From NCBI RefSeq assembly GCF_030010415.1, contig NZ_JASCSA010000009.1: 64,000 nt of DNA, one strand, 5' to 3'. The DNA comes from Cobetia amphilecti (lineage in GTDB: Bacteria > Pseudomonadota > Gammaproteobacteria > Pseudomonadales > Halomonadaceae). The translations under genes and the position numbers were made by a program. This document shows, piece after piece, positions 8,976 through 16,895 of this stretch (within the stretch, counting starts at the first letter, position 1; every line of letters begins with the position of its first letter). The notes under the pieces are model-generated. The model had not been told where the DNA came from. It worked only from the letters and a program-made list of their open reading frames with translations, and did no database searches.

Positions 8976-9074
8976 GTCGGAAATCGCCAGGCGCCGGCAG
9001 TGAGTCAATGACGCGCCGCCGGCGGGTTGATCAAGGCCCAGCACACAAAGGTCGAGCAAAAGGGGAGGGGCAGG

Positions 9075-9890
9075 ATGCTGCGAACCATCGCCGAGTCAGG
9101 AGCTGACCCCCGCGCCGCGGATCAGGCAGCGGCGCGTCTGGAGCAATTGATTCTGGACGGCGTGCTCAAGCCCGGGCAGATGATTCCCTCGGAGCGCCGG
9201 CTATGTGAGCGGCTAGGCATCTCGCGGGCCTCGCTGCGTGAAGGGCTCAGGCTGTTGCGTGGCAAGGGCATCATCGAGACGCGCCATGGCAAGGGCTCGA
9301 GCGTCGCGGCGCTGCTGCCGAGCGGCGATATCAGTCCGCTGATGCATCTGTTTCGGGATCAGCCGCGCACCCTGTATGACCTGCTGGAAGTACGGGCCCT
9401 GCTGGAAGGGCAGTCGGCGCGACTGGCTGCCCAACGCGGCACGCCGGCGGATAGAGTGTTGATCCGGCGTCATTACGAGGCGATGGCGGCCTGCGTGCGC
9501 GAGTATCCGCCCGACTTCGCGTCCTCAGCGCCGGGCGATGAGGCGCTGCCGGATGCCCAGCAGCTGGCGCGTCACGACCACGCCTTCCACCACGCCATCT
9601 GTGAGGCGTCCCACAATCCGGTGCTGGTGCATACGCTCAAGGGCATCAATGACCTGCTGCTCAGCTCGGTGTTCGCCTCGCTGCGCAATCTCTACCATCG
9701 CCCGATTCCCCGCGGCCAGATCAATGCCCAGCACACGGCCATCTACCGCGCGGTGATGGACCAGCAGCCGGAGGCGGCGGAGAAGGCGGCGCTGGAGCAC
9801 CTGCACAGCATTCGCGACAACCTGCGCGAGCTGGAGGCGGAGGATGAGCGGCTGGTGCGCTCGGCCATGCGGCTGGAAGGCTTCGAGTAG
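9075..9890 (+). CDS. glcC: FadR-subfamily GntR regulator GlcC
   Basis: Likely glycolate-responsive activator of glcDEFG. 271 residues from the ATG at 9075, chosen because GGGGAGGGG sits just before it; an in-frame TTG at 9027 lacks such a site. The N-terminal winged helix (about residues 14-80) shows IPSERRLCERLGISRASLREGLRLL and the wing ETRHGKGSSV. The C-terminal FCD domain has the metal-ligand pattern RHDHAFHHAICEASHNP. It is divergent from glcD, and TGGTNNNACCA-type sites lie between. The FadR subfamily is certain; GlcC rather than LldR/PdhR rests on gene context. Confidence 0.87.
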   Translation: MLRTIAESGADPRAADQAAARLEQLILDGVLKPGQMIPSERRLCERLGISRASLREGLRLLRGKGIIETRHGKGSSVAALLPSGDISPLMHLFRDQPRTLYDLLEVRALLEGQSARLAAQRGTPADRVLIRRHYEAMAACVREYPPDFASSAPGDEALPDAQQLARHDHAFHHAICEASHNPVLVHTLKGINDLLLSSVFASLRNLYHRPIPRGQINAQHTAIYRAVMDQQPEAAEKAALEHLHSIRDNLRELEAEDERLVRSAMRLEGFE

Positions 9891-10027
9891 CGCGTCAGGG
9901 TTTTTGGCTCAGGCGCAGGCTCAGGCGTGCTGGACTGGAGTGCGCGCTGGCGGACAAGCAGGCTGGCAAGCGGGGCGGACTCAGGGCAAAGTGGTCAGCT
10001 CATCGCCCAGGACAACGTGCTGCCTTC

Positions 10028-10612
10028 ATGTGGAAACTCTCTTCCGCGAGTGATTGGCTCGACCGCCTCAATCACTCGCGCCACGCCATGCTGTGGCTGT
10101 TCATTGCCTCGATGCTGGAAACTCTGCTGATCCCGATTCCCATCGAGATCGTTCTGATCCCGTGGATGCTGCGCCACCCCGAACGCCGCTGGCGCGTGGC
10201 CGCGGTGGCACTCGCCGGCAACCTGACCGCGGCGTTGCTGGGCTTCTATCTGGGAGCCTACGCGCTGGCGGCGTGGGGCGATGGGTTGATCGGCTTCTTT
10301 GGCGGGCAGCAGGCCTTCGAATCCTTCCAGCAGCGCTTCAGCGAGCAGGGCTTCCTTGCCATCATGCTGATCGGCATCGTGCCGATTCCCTTCCAGAGCG
10401 CCATGCTGGTCGCCGGTGCCAGCGGCTATCCGGTCGCGTTGTTCCTGCTGGCGGCGCTGATCGGGCGCGGGGTGCGCTATTTCGGGCTGGCAGCCCTGGT
10501 GGCACTGGTCGAGGATCAGGCGCTGGCGCTCTGGCAACGCTACTCGCGCCCGCTGGGAGTGATCGGGTTGGCGCTGACCGGCGTGTGGCTGTGGCAGGCC
10601 TTCATCGCCTGA
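10028..10612 (+). CDS. yqaA: YqaA-like VTT/DedA-type membrane protein
   Basis: 194-residue integral membrane protein with about four or five hydrophobic segments. It has the VTT/SNARE-associated signature seen in DedA and YqaA proteins: ETLLIPIPIEIVLIPWML, then GNLTAALLGFYLGA and a re-entrant segment GIVPIPFQSAMLVAGASGY, followed by GRGVRYF. DedA-family proteins are linked to lipid carrier recycling and membrane potential, but YqaA itself is uncharacterised as far as I know. Its 3' end is only 4 bp from that of the convergent dsdA. No strong ribosome site is visible before the ATG at 10028. Confidence 0.8.
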   Translation: MWKLSSASDWLDRLNHSRHAMLWLFIASMLETLLIPIPIEIVLIPWMLRHPERRWRVAAVALAGNLTAALLGFYLGAYALAAWGDGLIGFFGGQQAFESFQQRFSEQGFLAIMLIGIVPIPFQSAMLVAGASGYPVALFLLAALIGRGVRYFGLAALVALVEDQALALWQRYSRPLGVIGLALTGVWLWQAFIA

Positions 10613-10616
10613 TCGC

Positions 10617-12044
10617 TCACTCTCGCCGGCTTGTGCTGACCTGTGACAGCAATGCCTTGCCGCGCTGATAGTCGGCCTGCCAGATCGCCTCGGGTACCAT
10701 GCTGCCGCCGGTGGCCCAGACGACATGGGTGGTGTTGGCCTGCACCTCGCCGTCATCCAGCCCGTTGGCCGCCCGCCAGGCGTGCCACTCGGGGGCGTCA
10801 TTGCGCAGCACGTGGTGGATACCGGGCACGCCGGCCAGCGCGGACGGCTCAAGCATGAGGCCTTCGCTGTCATATGCCAGCGCGAGCAGTTCGAGCAGAT
10901 GCTCATCGCGCACGGTATGGATGCCGCTGAGCAAGGGGGCCATCACGCGCCCGACGAAGGCCGAGGCGCGACCCACCGCCAGGCCATCGGCGCAGGTGCG
11001 ATTGTCCAGCCCGATATCCTCGACCGCGATGCCGTCATGCTCGCCGGTCAACATGCCCAGCAGCATGCAGGGGGAGTTGACCGGCTCGGCGAAGAAGCAG
11101 TGCACGGCGTCACCGAAGACCTGCTTGAGGCCGTAGGCCACGCCACCAGGTCCGCCGCCGACGCCGCAGGGCAGATAGACGCAGAGCGGGTGGCGGGCAT
11201 CCACCGGGATGCCCTGCGCCGAGAGCTGCTCCGCGAGGCGGCTGGCCGCCGTGGCGTAGCCGACGAACAGGTCCCGCGAGCTTTCATCATCGATGAAGTG
11301 GGCGTTGGGCTGCTGCGCTTCCTGGCGCCCCGCGGCGACGGCCTTGCCGTAATCCCCGCTGTGCTCCACGACCTCTGCGCCCCGGGCGCGCAGCAGGTCC
11401 TTCTTCCATTGCTTGGCATCCGCCGACATGTGCACGGTGACGCGAAAGCCGAGCCGCGCGCTCATGATGCCGATGCTGAGCCCCAGGTTGCCGGTGGAGC
11501 CCACCACGACCTGTTGGCCGGCCAGCAGATCACGTATCTCATCACGCTGGAAGGCGCGGTAGTCGTCTTCCTGATGCAGCAGCCCTGCGTCAATGGCGAG
11601 ACGCTCGGCATGCTTGAGCACCTCGTGGATGCCACCGCGCGCCTTGATCGAACCCGAGATGGGCAGGGCGTTGTCGCACTTGATCATCAGGCGGCCGGGC
11701 AGCGGGGATTCGGTTGCGCTGAGGGGAGATGCGGTCGAGGCTATGCCGCTCAGCGCCTGCTGCAAGCCGGGCGCTGCCACCAGCGGCGATTCGATGCGCC
11801 CTGACGCGGCGGCGGTCTCGGGGAAGGCTTCGGCAATCCAGGGAGCGAAACGCATCAGGCGTGCGTCGGCGTCCTCGATGTCGTGGGCTTCCACGCCACT
11901 CGCCTGCAGCGCCGGTGAGGCGAGCGCCTTGGCGGTCGCGACGCGTTCAGGGTTGAGCCAGCCGATTTCGCGGCCGGCCATCAGGCTGGCGATTTCCGGG
12001 TGGCGCAGCGTCAGGGCGTGGAGGTCATGGGGCGTGGCAGACAT
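10617..12044 (-). CDS. dsdA: D-serine ammonia-lyase
   Basis: PLP-dependent deamination of D-serine to pyruvate and ammonia; cytosolic. 475 residues from the ATG at 12044, selected because AAGGA sits about 6 bases upstream; an in-frame ATG 24 bases earlier has no ribosome site. It aligns along its length with my memory of E. coli DsdA: SGSIKARGG with PLP lysine K134, the phosphate loop GSTGNLGLSIGIMSARLGF, then SADAKQWKKDLLRARG and PCGVGGGPGGVAYGL. No dsdC regulator or dsdX permease is adjacent, so here it appears as a single gene used for detoxification or catabolism. Confidence 0.95.
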   Translation of the reverse strand: MSATPHDLHALTLRHPEIASLMAGREIGWLNPERVATAKALASPALQASGVEAHDIEDADARLMRFAPWIAEAFPETAAASGRIESPLVAAPGLQQALSGIASTASPLSATESPLPGRLMIKCDNALPISGSIKARGGIHEVLKHAERLAIDAGLLHQEDDYRAFQRDEIRDLLAGQQVVVGSTGNLGLSIGIMSARLGFRVTVHMSADAKQWKKDLLRARGAEVVEHSGDYGKAVAAGRQEAQQPNAHFIDDESSRDLFVGYATAASRLAEQLSAQGIPVDARHPLCVYLPCGVGGGPGGVAYGLKQVFGDAVHCFFAEPVNSPCMLLGMLTGEHDGIAVEDIGLDNRTCADGLAVGRASAFVGRVMAPLLSGIHTVRDEHLLELLALAYDSEGLMLEPSALAGVPGIHHVLRNDAPEWHAWRAANGLDDGEVQANTTHVVWATGGSMVPEAIWQADYQRGKALLSQVSTSRRE

Positions 12045-12269
12045 GCGGTGTCCTTGTGGGGGCTTCATCCAGCGATCAGGTCAGATCACAGGTTAGCGCG
12101 TCTTCTACTGGCAACGCACGTAGCCCAGCTTTCACATTCCGTAAAGGTCAGTGACAAAAAAGGCCGAATTTTTTGGCAACCGTCGGGATAGAAATGCAAA
12201 AGGTGCAGTCATAGTAAGCAAGGACATGATGTTATCGCGATGTTATGTCTGGCTTTAACTGTTCTTTGG

Positions 12270-12299
12270 TCCGCCACGGTTTTCCTGGCGGATTTTTTT
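12270..12299 (+). terminator. Orphan intrinsic terminator, plus strand
   Basis: Stem TCCGCCA (12270-12276) with TGGCGGA (12286-12292), followed by seven T. No plus-strand coding gene precedes it, so it may end a small RNA. Confidence 0.7.
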
Positions 12300-12571
12300 A
12301 TGCCTGAAATACGCGGGTTTTGGCAGGTTTTCGCTGGGGACGTTCGAATATCCCCAAGCTTTCAGCGACTTTCACTGTGGCCAGAGGCCTTGGTGGCAGG
12401 GCGTGGCACAGCGCTTCCCAGCGACTGTCACCGCCTCGGGTTGCGGCGCGTAAATTGTTGGGCGTCAGGCTGGCGGCAGAGATTGATTAGCCATTGGGTA
12501 ATCTTCGAGGCGTTGGCCTGCTGGTGCAAGCATGCGAAGGCGCTCTCGATGCGCTCGGTTTCTCAGCCATC

Positions 12572-12617
12572 ACGCACAGAGCCCCCAGCGGCGATGACCG
12601 CTGGGGGCTCTGTGCGT
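12572..12617. terminator. Perfect 20-bp hairpin downstream of the CBS gene
   Basis: Arms 12572-12591 and 12598-12617 are perfectly complementary around a 6-base loop. It lies 40 bp past the stop of the minus-strand CBS-domain gene, so it probably ends that transcript, although no long T run follows on the minus strand. Confidence 0.65.
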
Positions 12618-12657
12618 TTGGTCTGGCTCTAAGCAGTTTCTTGATGGGTGAACTGTC

Positions 12658-13077
12658 TCAACAGCCGTTCTGCATCACCAGCAGCGCACTCAGGACATCG
12701 CGGCGGGTGACCATGCCGATCAGACGGCCCTGCTCGACCACCGGATAGACCTTGGGGCGCTGGCCATTCATGTGCTGCGCCAGGTCCGTGATGCTGTCAT
12801 TCGGGCCGACGCTGAGGACTTCGTGACGCATCAGGTCGCCGACCTGGGCATGCTGGCCGCAGTGATAGGCACTGTCGAGCAGCTTGCCGAGGATGTCCTG
12901 CTCGGAGATGAAGCCGATCAGGCGGTCCAGGTCATCCACGACCGGCACGCCGGGCAGACGGTGGTGGGTCAGGCCCTGGGCGAGTTCGAGAATGCTGGTG
13001 CGTGCCTTCACGCGATAACAGTCGCGGGACATGATGTCGCGAAGGGTCGAGGGCACCTTGAGCTGGGTGGCTTTCAT
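12658..13077 (-). CDS. Two-CBS-domain protein
   Basis: 139 residues built of a pair of CBS domains: about residues 8-65 (PSTLRDIMSRDCYRVK ... GFISEQDIL) and 78-137 (QVGDLMRHEVLSVGP ... GMVTRRDVLSAL). Such stand-alone Bateman modules bind adenine nucleotides and regulate partners; the partner is not indicated. The ATG at 13077 was chosen because AGGAGA lies 7 bases upstream; the longer frame to 13176 has an atypical 33-residue leader. It lies downstream of the dihydrolipoyl-dehydrogenase-like gene on the same strand with an imperfect hairpin (about 13136-13163) between, so it may have its own promoter. Confidence 0.85.
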   Translation of the reverse strand: MKATQLKVPSTLRDIMSRDCYRVKARTSILELAQGLTHHRLPGVPVVDDLDRLIGFISEQDILGKLLDSAYHCGQHAQVGDLMRHEVLSVGPNDSITDLAQHMNGQRPKVYPVVEQGRLIGMVTRRDVLSALLVMQNGC

Positions 13078-13235
13078 GGGCAGGTCTCCTGCGTCACTGC
13101 TCTTCGACTCTCCGGTGAGGGAGCCGTGCGATGAATGCCGGCAGCCACTTTCGTGACTGCCGGCGACATTCAACATCTGTTCAGAGCATAGGGCATCACT
13201 GCGTGAGCTGCGCGTCCCGTTGCCTTGAGGGGGTA

Positions 13236-14720
13236 TCAGTCACCCGGACCGCATTCCATGCAACGCTCGACGATGGCCGGGCCCAGCTGCAGGTTGGCGT
13301 TGAGGTCACGCAGCGCAGTGCGCAGGCCTTCCTCGATCACCGGGTGATAGAAGGGCATTTCCAGCATCTGCTCGATGGTCATGCGTTGCTGGTGGGACCA
13401 GGCCAGCAGGTGGGCGAGGTGCTCGGCACGCGGGCCGAAGATCTCGGCGCCCAGCAGCAGGCCGGTGCCTTGCTCGCCATAGACACGCAGCATGCCCTTG
13501 TTCATGCGCATCACGCGGGAGCGACCCTGGCCGGTGAAGTCGACTTCGCCCACCGCGTAGCAGTCGCAGGCACCGTAGCGCTGTTCGATCTCGGCGGTCG
13601 AGAGGCCGATGGTGGCCATCTGCGGATCACTGAACACGACGGCGATGGTGCTCTTGCGCTGACCGGCACGCACGTCGGGGAAGCGACCGGCGTTGTCACC
13701 GGCGATACGGCCCTCATCGGAGGCTTCGTGCAGCAGCGGCAGGTCATTGTTGGCGTCGCCGGCGATGAAGACATGGCTCGGCGTGTCGTCGCTCAGACGA
13801 GTCTGCAGGGTGTGACGATTGAAGATCGGCACGCCGCGCTCGTCCAGCTTCAGACCCAGCGCCTCGATATTGAGGCGATCGACGTTCGGGCGACGGCCGG
13901 TGGCCGCAAGCAGGTAGTCGAAACGCTCGGTGAGGCGAGCTTCGCTGCCACGCTCGATGAAGGTGATCTCGACACCGGCGCCATTCTCGTCCTCGACACG
14001 TTCGATCTTCTCGACCTTGGCGTCCGGGTCGAGATAGAACTCCTCGTTGAAGACGCGATCGGCATTGGCACGCAGCTTCTCGTCACGCAGCGGGCCGATG
14101 GCACCGCCGACACCGAACATGCGGATGCGCACGCCGAGACGCGTGAGCGCCTGGCCCAGCTCCAGCCCGATGACGCCCGGGCCGAAGACGGCGACGGATT
14201 CCGGCAGGTCGTCCCAGTCGAAGACGCTGTCGTTGATGATCAGGCGGTCACCGGCATTCTCGAAGAAGCCCGGGTAGCTGGGGCGTGAGCCGGTGGCGAT
14301 CACGACACGCTCGAAGGTGACGCGGGTCTCGTTGTCGCCGATGATCAGGCTGTTGGCGGTCTCGAAACGCGCATTGCCGCGCAGCTTGTCGTGGGAGGGG
14401 ATGCCTTCCACGGACTCGATCACGAAGCCGACGAAGCGGTCGCGCTCACGCTTGACGCGGTCCATCACGGCGCGGCCATCCACCTTGACCTCGCCTTCGA
14501 TATTGATGCCGAACGGTGCGGTGTCACGGGCGTGATGCGCGGCTTCGGCCGCACTGATCAGCAGCTTGGACGGCATGCAGCCGACACGGGCACAGGTGGT
14601 GCCGTAGGGGCCGCCTTCGATCATGACCACGGAATCGGTGTGTGCCTTGGCGGCGCGATAGGCACCCAGACCGGCACTGCCTGCACCGATGATGGCGACT
14701 TCAACCTGGCGTTCGTTCAC
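13236..14720 (-). CDS. Dihydrolipoyl dehydrogenase-type flavoprotein disulfide reductase
   Basis: 494 residues, class I pyridine-nucleotide disulfide oxidoreductase. It has the FAD loop IGAGSAG (11-17), redox disulfide C43/C48 in TTCARVGCMPSK, NAD-binding FGPGVIGLELG and the C-terminal base pair H459/E464 in HPVIEEGLR, so it should be catalytically complete. It resembles the stand-alone Lpd homologues of gammaproteobacteria rather than the E3 encoded with pyruvate dehydrogenase; no 2-oxoacid dehydrogenase genes are nearby. The GTG at 14720 was chosen because GAGGAG lies 7 bases upstream. The true disulfide substrate (lipoyl protein or another) is not decided by sequence. Confidence 0.87.
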   Translation of the reverse strand: MNERQVEVAIIGAGSAGLGAYRAAKAHTDSVVMIEGGPYGTTCARVGCMPSKLLISAAEAAHHARDTAPFGINIEGEVKVDGRAVMDRVKRERDRFVGFVIESVEGIPSHDKLRGNARFETANSLIIGDNETRVTFERVVIATGSRPSYPGFFENAGDRLIINDSVFDWDDLPESVAVFGPGVIGLELGQALTRLGVRIRMFGVGGAIGPLRDEKLRANADRVFNEEFYLDPDAKVEKIERVEDENGAGVEITFIERGSEARLTERFDYLLAATGRRPNVDRLNIEALGLKLDERGVPIFNRHTLQTRLSDDTPSHVFIAGDANNDLPLLHEASDEGRIAGDNAGRFPDVRAGQRKSTIAVVFSDPQMATIGLSTAEIEQRYGACDCYAVGEVDFTGQGRSRVMRMNKGMLRVYGEQGTGLLLGAEIFGPRAEHLAHLLAWSHQQRMTIEQMLEMPFYHPVIEEGLRTALRDLNANLQLGPAIVERCMECGPGD

Positions 14721-14833
14721 GTCGTACTCCTCAAGGCGCGCCAGCGGCGCACCTGACAATGGGGTCTCAGGCGCGAGCGTGGCCCGCGCGTGATGAAAAG
14801 AGAAAGTTATCGGGGCCTGTCAGCGTGATGCGT

Positions 14834-15583
14834 TCAAGCGCTGGTCAGGCTGCCGAAGTAGCGGGCGACTTCATCGCTGCCGCCGACATGCTCGCCGTCG
14901 ATCCAGACCTGCGGCACGGTGGCCTGACCGGTCATGGCGCGCAGGGTGCGTGAGGTCACGCCGCGGGTGCCGACTTCGATGACTTCGTAGCTGATGCGTG
15001 CTTCGTCGAGCATCTGCTTCGCACGTGCGCAGTACGGGCAGCCCGGCTTGCTGAACAGGGTAGCGAAGCTGGGGCGGCCGGCGTCCGGGTCCAGATAGTC
15101 GAGCATGGTATCGGCGTCGGAGACTTCAAAGGGGTCGCCCGGCTTCTGCGGCTCGATGAACTGCTTCTCGACCACGCCGTTGCGTACCAGCATGGAATAG
15201 CGCCAGCTGCGCTTGCCGAAACCGATGTCGCTCTTGTCGACCAGCATGCCCATGCCGGCGGCGAAGTCGCCGTTGCCATCGGCGATCAGGCTCAGGTTCT
15301 CGGCTTCCTGATGCTCGCCCCAGGATTCCATGACGAAGGCGTCATTGACGGACAGGCAGACGATCTCGTCGACGCCGACAGCATAGAAGCGATCGGCCAG
15401 CTCGTTGTAGCGCGGCAGGTGAGTGGAGGAACAGGTCGGGGTGAAGGCGCCCGGCAGGGCGAAGACCACCACGTTGCGGCCCGAGAAGATATCCTCGCTG
15501 GTGCGCTCGACCAGACGGCCGTCGCGACGGATCTTGAAGCTGACGTTCGGGACCTGCTGGCCTTCGTGTGATTCGAGTTGCAT
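14834..15583 (-). CDS. Peroxiredoxin-5/glutaredoxin fusion (hybrid Prx5)
   Basis: 249 residues. The N-terminal Prx5/AhpE-like domain (about 1-165) carries the peroxidatic cysteine C51 in PGAFTPTCSSTHLP. The C-terminal glutaredoxin domain (about 170-249) has the CPYC site C182/C185 plus TVPQVWIDGEHVGGSDE for glutathione binding. Fusions of this kind in Haemophilus, Vibrio and others reduce hydroperoxides with glutathione directly, without a separate reductant protein. It lies downstream of nothing on its strand and upstream of the flavoprotein gene by 113 bp; the two may form a small redox cluster. The ATG at 15583 is the natural start. Confidence 0.93.
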   Translation of the reverse strand: MQLESHEGQQVPNVSFKIRRDGRLVERTSEDIFSGRNVVVFALPGAFTPTCSSTHLPRYNELADRFYAVGVDEIVCLSVNDAFVMESWGEHQEAENLSLIADGNGDFAAGMGMLVDKSDIGFGKRSWRYSMLVRNGVVEKQFIEPQKPGDPFEVSDADTMLDYLDPDAGRPSFATLFSKPGCPYCARAKQMLDEARISYEVIEVGTRGVTSRTLRAMTGQATVPQVWIDGEHVGGSDEVARYFGSLTSA

Positions 15584-15940
15584 GAAATTGGCTCCGGTCT
15601 CGATGAGACGTATCTAAAGGGGATGGCAGGCGACTGAGGCTCGATGACAATGTCGAGTGCATGAGAAATCAGTGCCTTGCGAAACTGGAGCCAGTCTAGG
15701 GGCAAGCCTCTTGCGGGTGAATTTGATTGCATCAAGCGAGGCGATAGCTTTTCTTGATGATACTGCTGACAGTCAGGCGTGTGCTGGCTCATGGCCTTGT
15801 TCTCGGCAGGAACGTGCTGGTCGGCAAGCGGCTTTTTTGCCGGAAATAGTTATACAGACTTGATATTTGCCCCTGTCAGCCATAAGTAGTGGGTACGTCA
15901 CAGCATCGTCAGGCGTCGAGTCTGGCAAGCGAGGCAATAG
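15584..15940. other. 357-bp divergent intergenic region
   Basis: Lies between the peroxiredoxin fusion (minus) and the small acidic protein gene (plus). It is AT-richer than its surroundings around 15715-15880 and includes a CGGCAA/TTGCCG hairpin (15822-15842). No OxyR-like pattern good enough to report was found. Confidence 0.5.
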
Positions 15941-16237
15941 ATGAACGCACGAGAGTACATGGCGAAGCACGGCCTGGACGGCGACAAGGACAAGGAGGAG
16001 GACAAGCCTCAGAGTCTGGAAGAGCATGCCTGGGCACGTGCACGTGAGTCCGGCAGCCATCGGCCACGCACCGGGACGCCGCATGACTGGGAAGACTGGG
16101 AGCGCTACCACGAGCAGCTGGCCGCGGACTCCGAGAAGCTGTCCCAGAAGATCGATCGTCAGGCCCGCGCCGGCGGATCCGCCTCTGCGCACGACGATGA
16201 CGTCGACAAGGCCGACGCTGATCGAGAAGGACAGTGA
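15941..16237 (+). CDS. Small acidic hypothetical protein
   Basis: 98 residues, highly charged and without Cys, signal peptide or membrane segment: MNAREYMAKHG at the N-terminus, a central HDWEDWERYHEQLAADSEKL that looks helical, and an Asp-rich tail. A GAGG lies upstream of the ATG. Its stop codon TGA (16235-16237) falls at the edge of a 15-bp tandem repeat; reading that repeat in the next frame would give a (DQKDT)n tail, so a one-base change in the array alters the C-terminus. I do not recognise the family. Sequence character and ribosome site support a real gene but not its function. Confidence 0.6.
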   Translation: MNAREYMAKHGLDGDKDKEEDKPQSLEEHAWARARESGSHRPRTGTPHDWEDWERYHEQLAADSEKLSQKIDRQARAGGSASAHDDDVDKADADREGQ

Positions 16238-16301
16238 TCAAAAGGACACTGATCAAAAGGACACTGATCAAAAGGACACTGATCAAAAGGACACTGATCA
16301 A
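16220..16301. repeat. 15-bp tandem repeat, four perfect copies plus degenerate ends
   Basis: Unit GATCAAAAGGACACT at 16236-16250, 16251-16265, 16266-16280 and 16281-16295 is perfect. A degenerate 16-base copy precedes (16220-16235) and a partial GATCAA follows (16296-16301). It overlaps the stop codon of the small acidic protein gene. Confidence 0.95.
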
Positions 16302-16365
16302 CACGAGTACCGAACATTCATGACCTCCGTGGAGTCACGGTTGTCACAATCGCAAGGAGCAACTC

Positions 16366-16527
16366 ATGGATATCATTCGCATCATTCTGGCCATCATCCT
16401 GCCGCCGCTGGGCGTTCTCATGCAGGTGGGTGTCGCCAACAAGCATTTCTGGATCAACATCATCCTGACCTGCTTCGGTTTCCTGCCGGGGATCATCCAC
16501 GCGGTGTGGGTTATTACCAAGTTCTGA
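16366..16527 (+). CDS. Pmp3/YqaE-family small membrane protein
   Basis: 53-residue protein with two hydrophobic segments: IIRIILAIILPPLGVLMQVG (about 3-22) and INIILTCFGFLPGIIHAVWV (about 30-49). The LPPLGV and FGFLPGIIHA signatures define the Pmp3/YqaE (UPF0057) family, small inner-membrane proteins linked to salt and membrane-potential stress in yeast, plants and bacteria. AAGGAG (16354-16359) lies 6 bases before the ATG. A terminator follows. It lies 64 bp after the 15-bp repeat array and probably shares a transcript with the small acidic protein gene. Confidence 0.93.
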   Translation: MDIIRIILAIILPPLGVLMQVGVANKHFWINIILTCFGFLPGIIHAVWVITKF

Positions 16528-16593
16528 CCGCCGCTGAGCCCCAGAGGCTCTGATATGGCTGCCCAACTCGGGTAACCCAGAGTTGAAAGACCC

Positions 16594-16628
16594 AAAGCCC
16601 CCGCTGCCTTGTGTGCAGCGGGGGCTTT
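16594..16628 (+). terminator. Intrinsic terminator after the Pmp3-like gene
   Basis: 14-bp stem (16594-16607 with 16615-16628), 7-base loop, right arm running into TTTT. Confidence 0.9.
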
Positions 16629-16895
16629 TCAGTGGGCGCTCACCGGGGAAGCGCCATGTGGCGTCAGTGATTCAGCGGCGGGGCTTGCCGATGGCCCTTG
16701 GCGAATGGCAGGCGACGGTAGTTCAACATGTAGACTTTCGCATAGCCTGATTTCAACGCTTTTCAGCGAGCGCGGCGCTTGTCGCCTCTCGCTTGCCCCC
16801 GTAGGGTCAAATGGGACTGAGGGCAGCGATCAGGGCAGGTGAAGCCTGTTCGATCACATGCTCCACGATAACAACAACACGTATGGATACCACGC
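16629..16895. promoter_or_regulatory. Upstream region of the polyamine-type ABC operon
   Basis: About 270 bp without a gene. It must hold the promoter of the operon starting at 16896; no operator or confident -35/-10 pair was recognised. Confidence 0.4.

Larger units (their letters stand above)
8685..9074. promoter_or_regulatory. Divergent glcD/glcC control region
   Basis: About 390 bp without a gene. It holds the promoters for both directions and two FadR/PdhR-family-type operators (8865-8875 and 8965-8975). I could not place -10 and -35 elements with confidence. Confidence 0.7.
12045..12657. other. 613-bp intergenic region with two hairpins and no convincing gene
   Basis: Between two genes on the minus strand. 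Short frames here have no ribosome sites or recognisable sequence. The region holds a plus-strand terminator (12270-12299) with no coding gene before it, a direct repeat of GATGTTAT (12229-12236 and 12240-12247) and a perfect 20-bp hairpin (12572-12617). Confidence 0.6.

Noticed and set aside
12240..12748. Short plus-strand frames in the dsdA-CBS spacer
   Set aside because: No ribosome site, no recognisable sequence, and they include a terminator hairpin and a 20-bp inverted repeat.
15700..15780. OxyR binding site upstream of the peroxiredoxin fusion
   Set aside because: ATAG and GAT-like elements occur, but the spacing and the four-part ATAG/CTAT pattern do not fit.
16220..16301. Possible CRISPR array (regular repeats)
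   Set aside because: Units are 15 bp and directly adjacent with no spacers, and no cas genes are nearby. It is a simple tandem repeat.
15909..16304. Minus-strand frame with repeating LLISV units
   Set aside because: It is only the reverse reading of the 15-bp repeat and the small acidic gene; no ribosome site.
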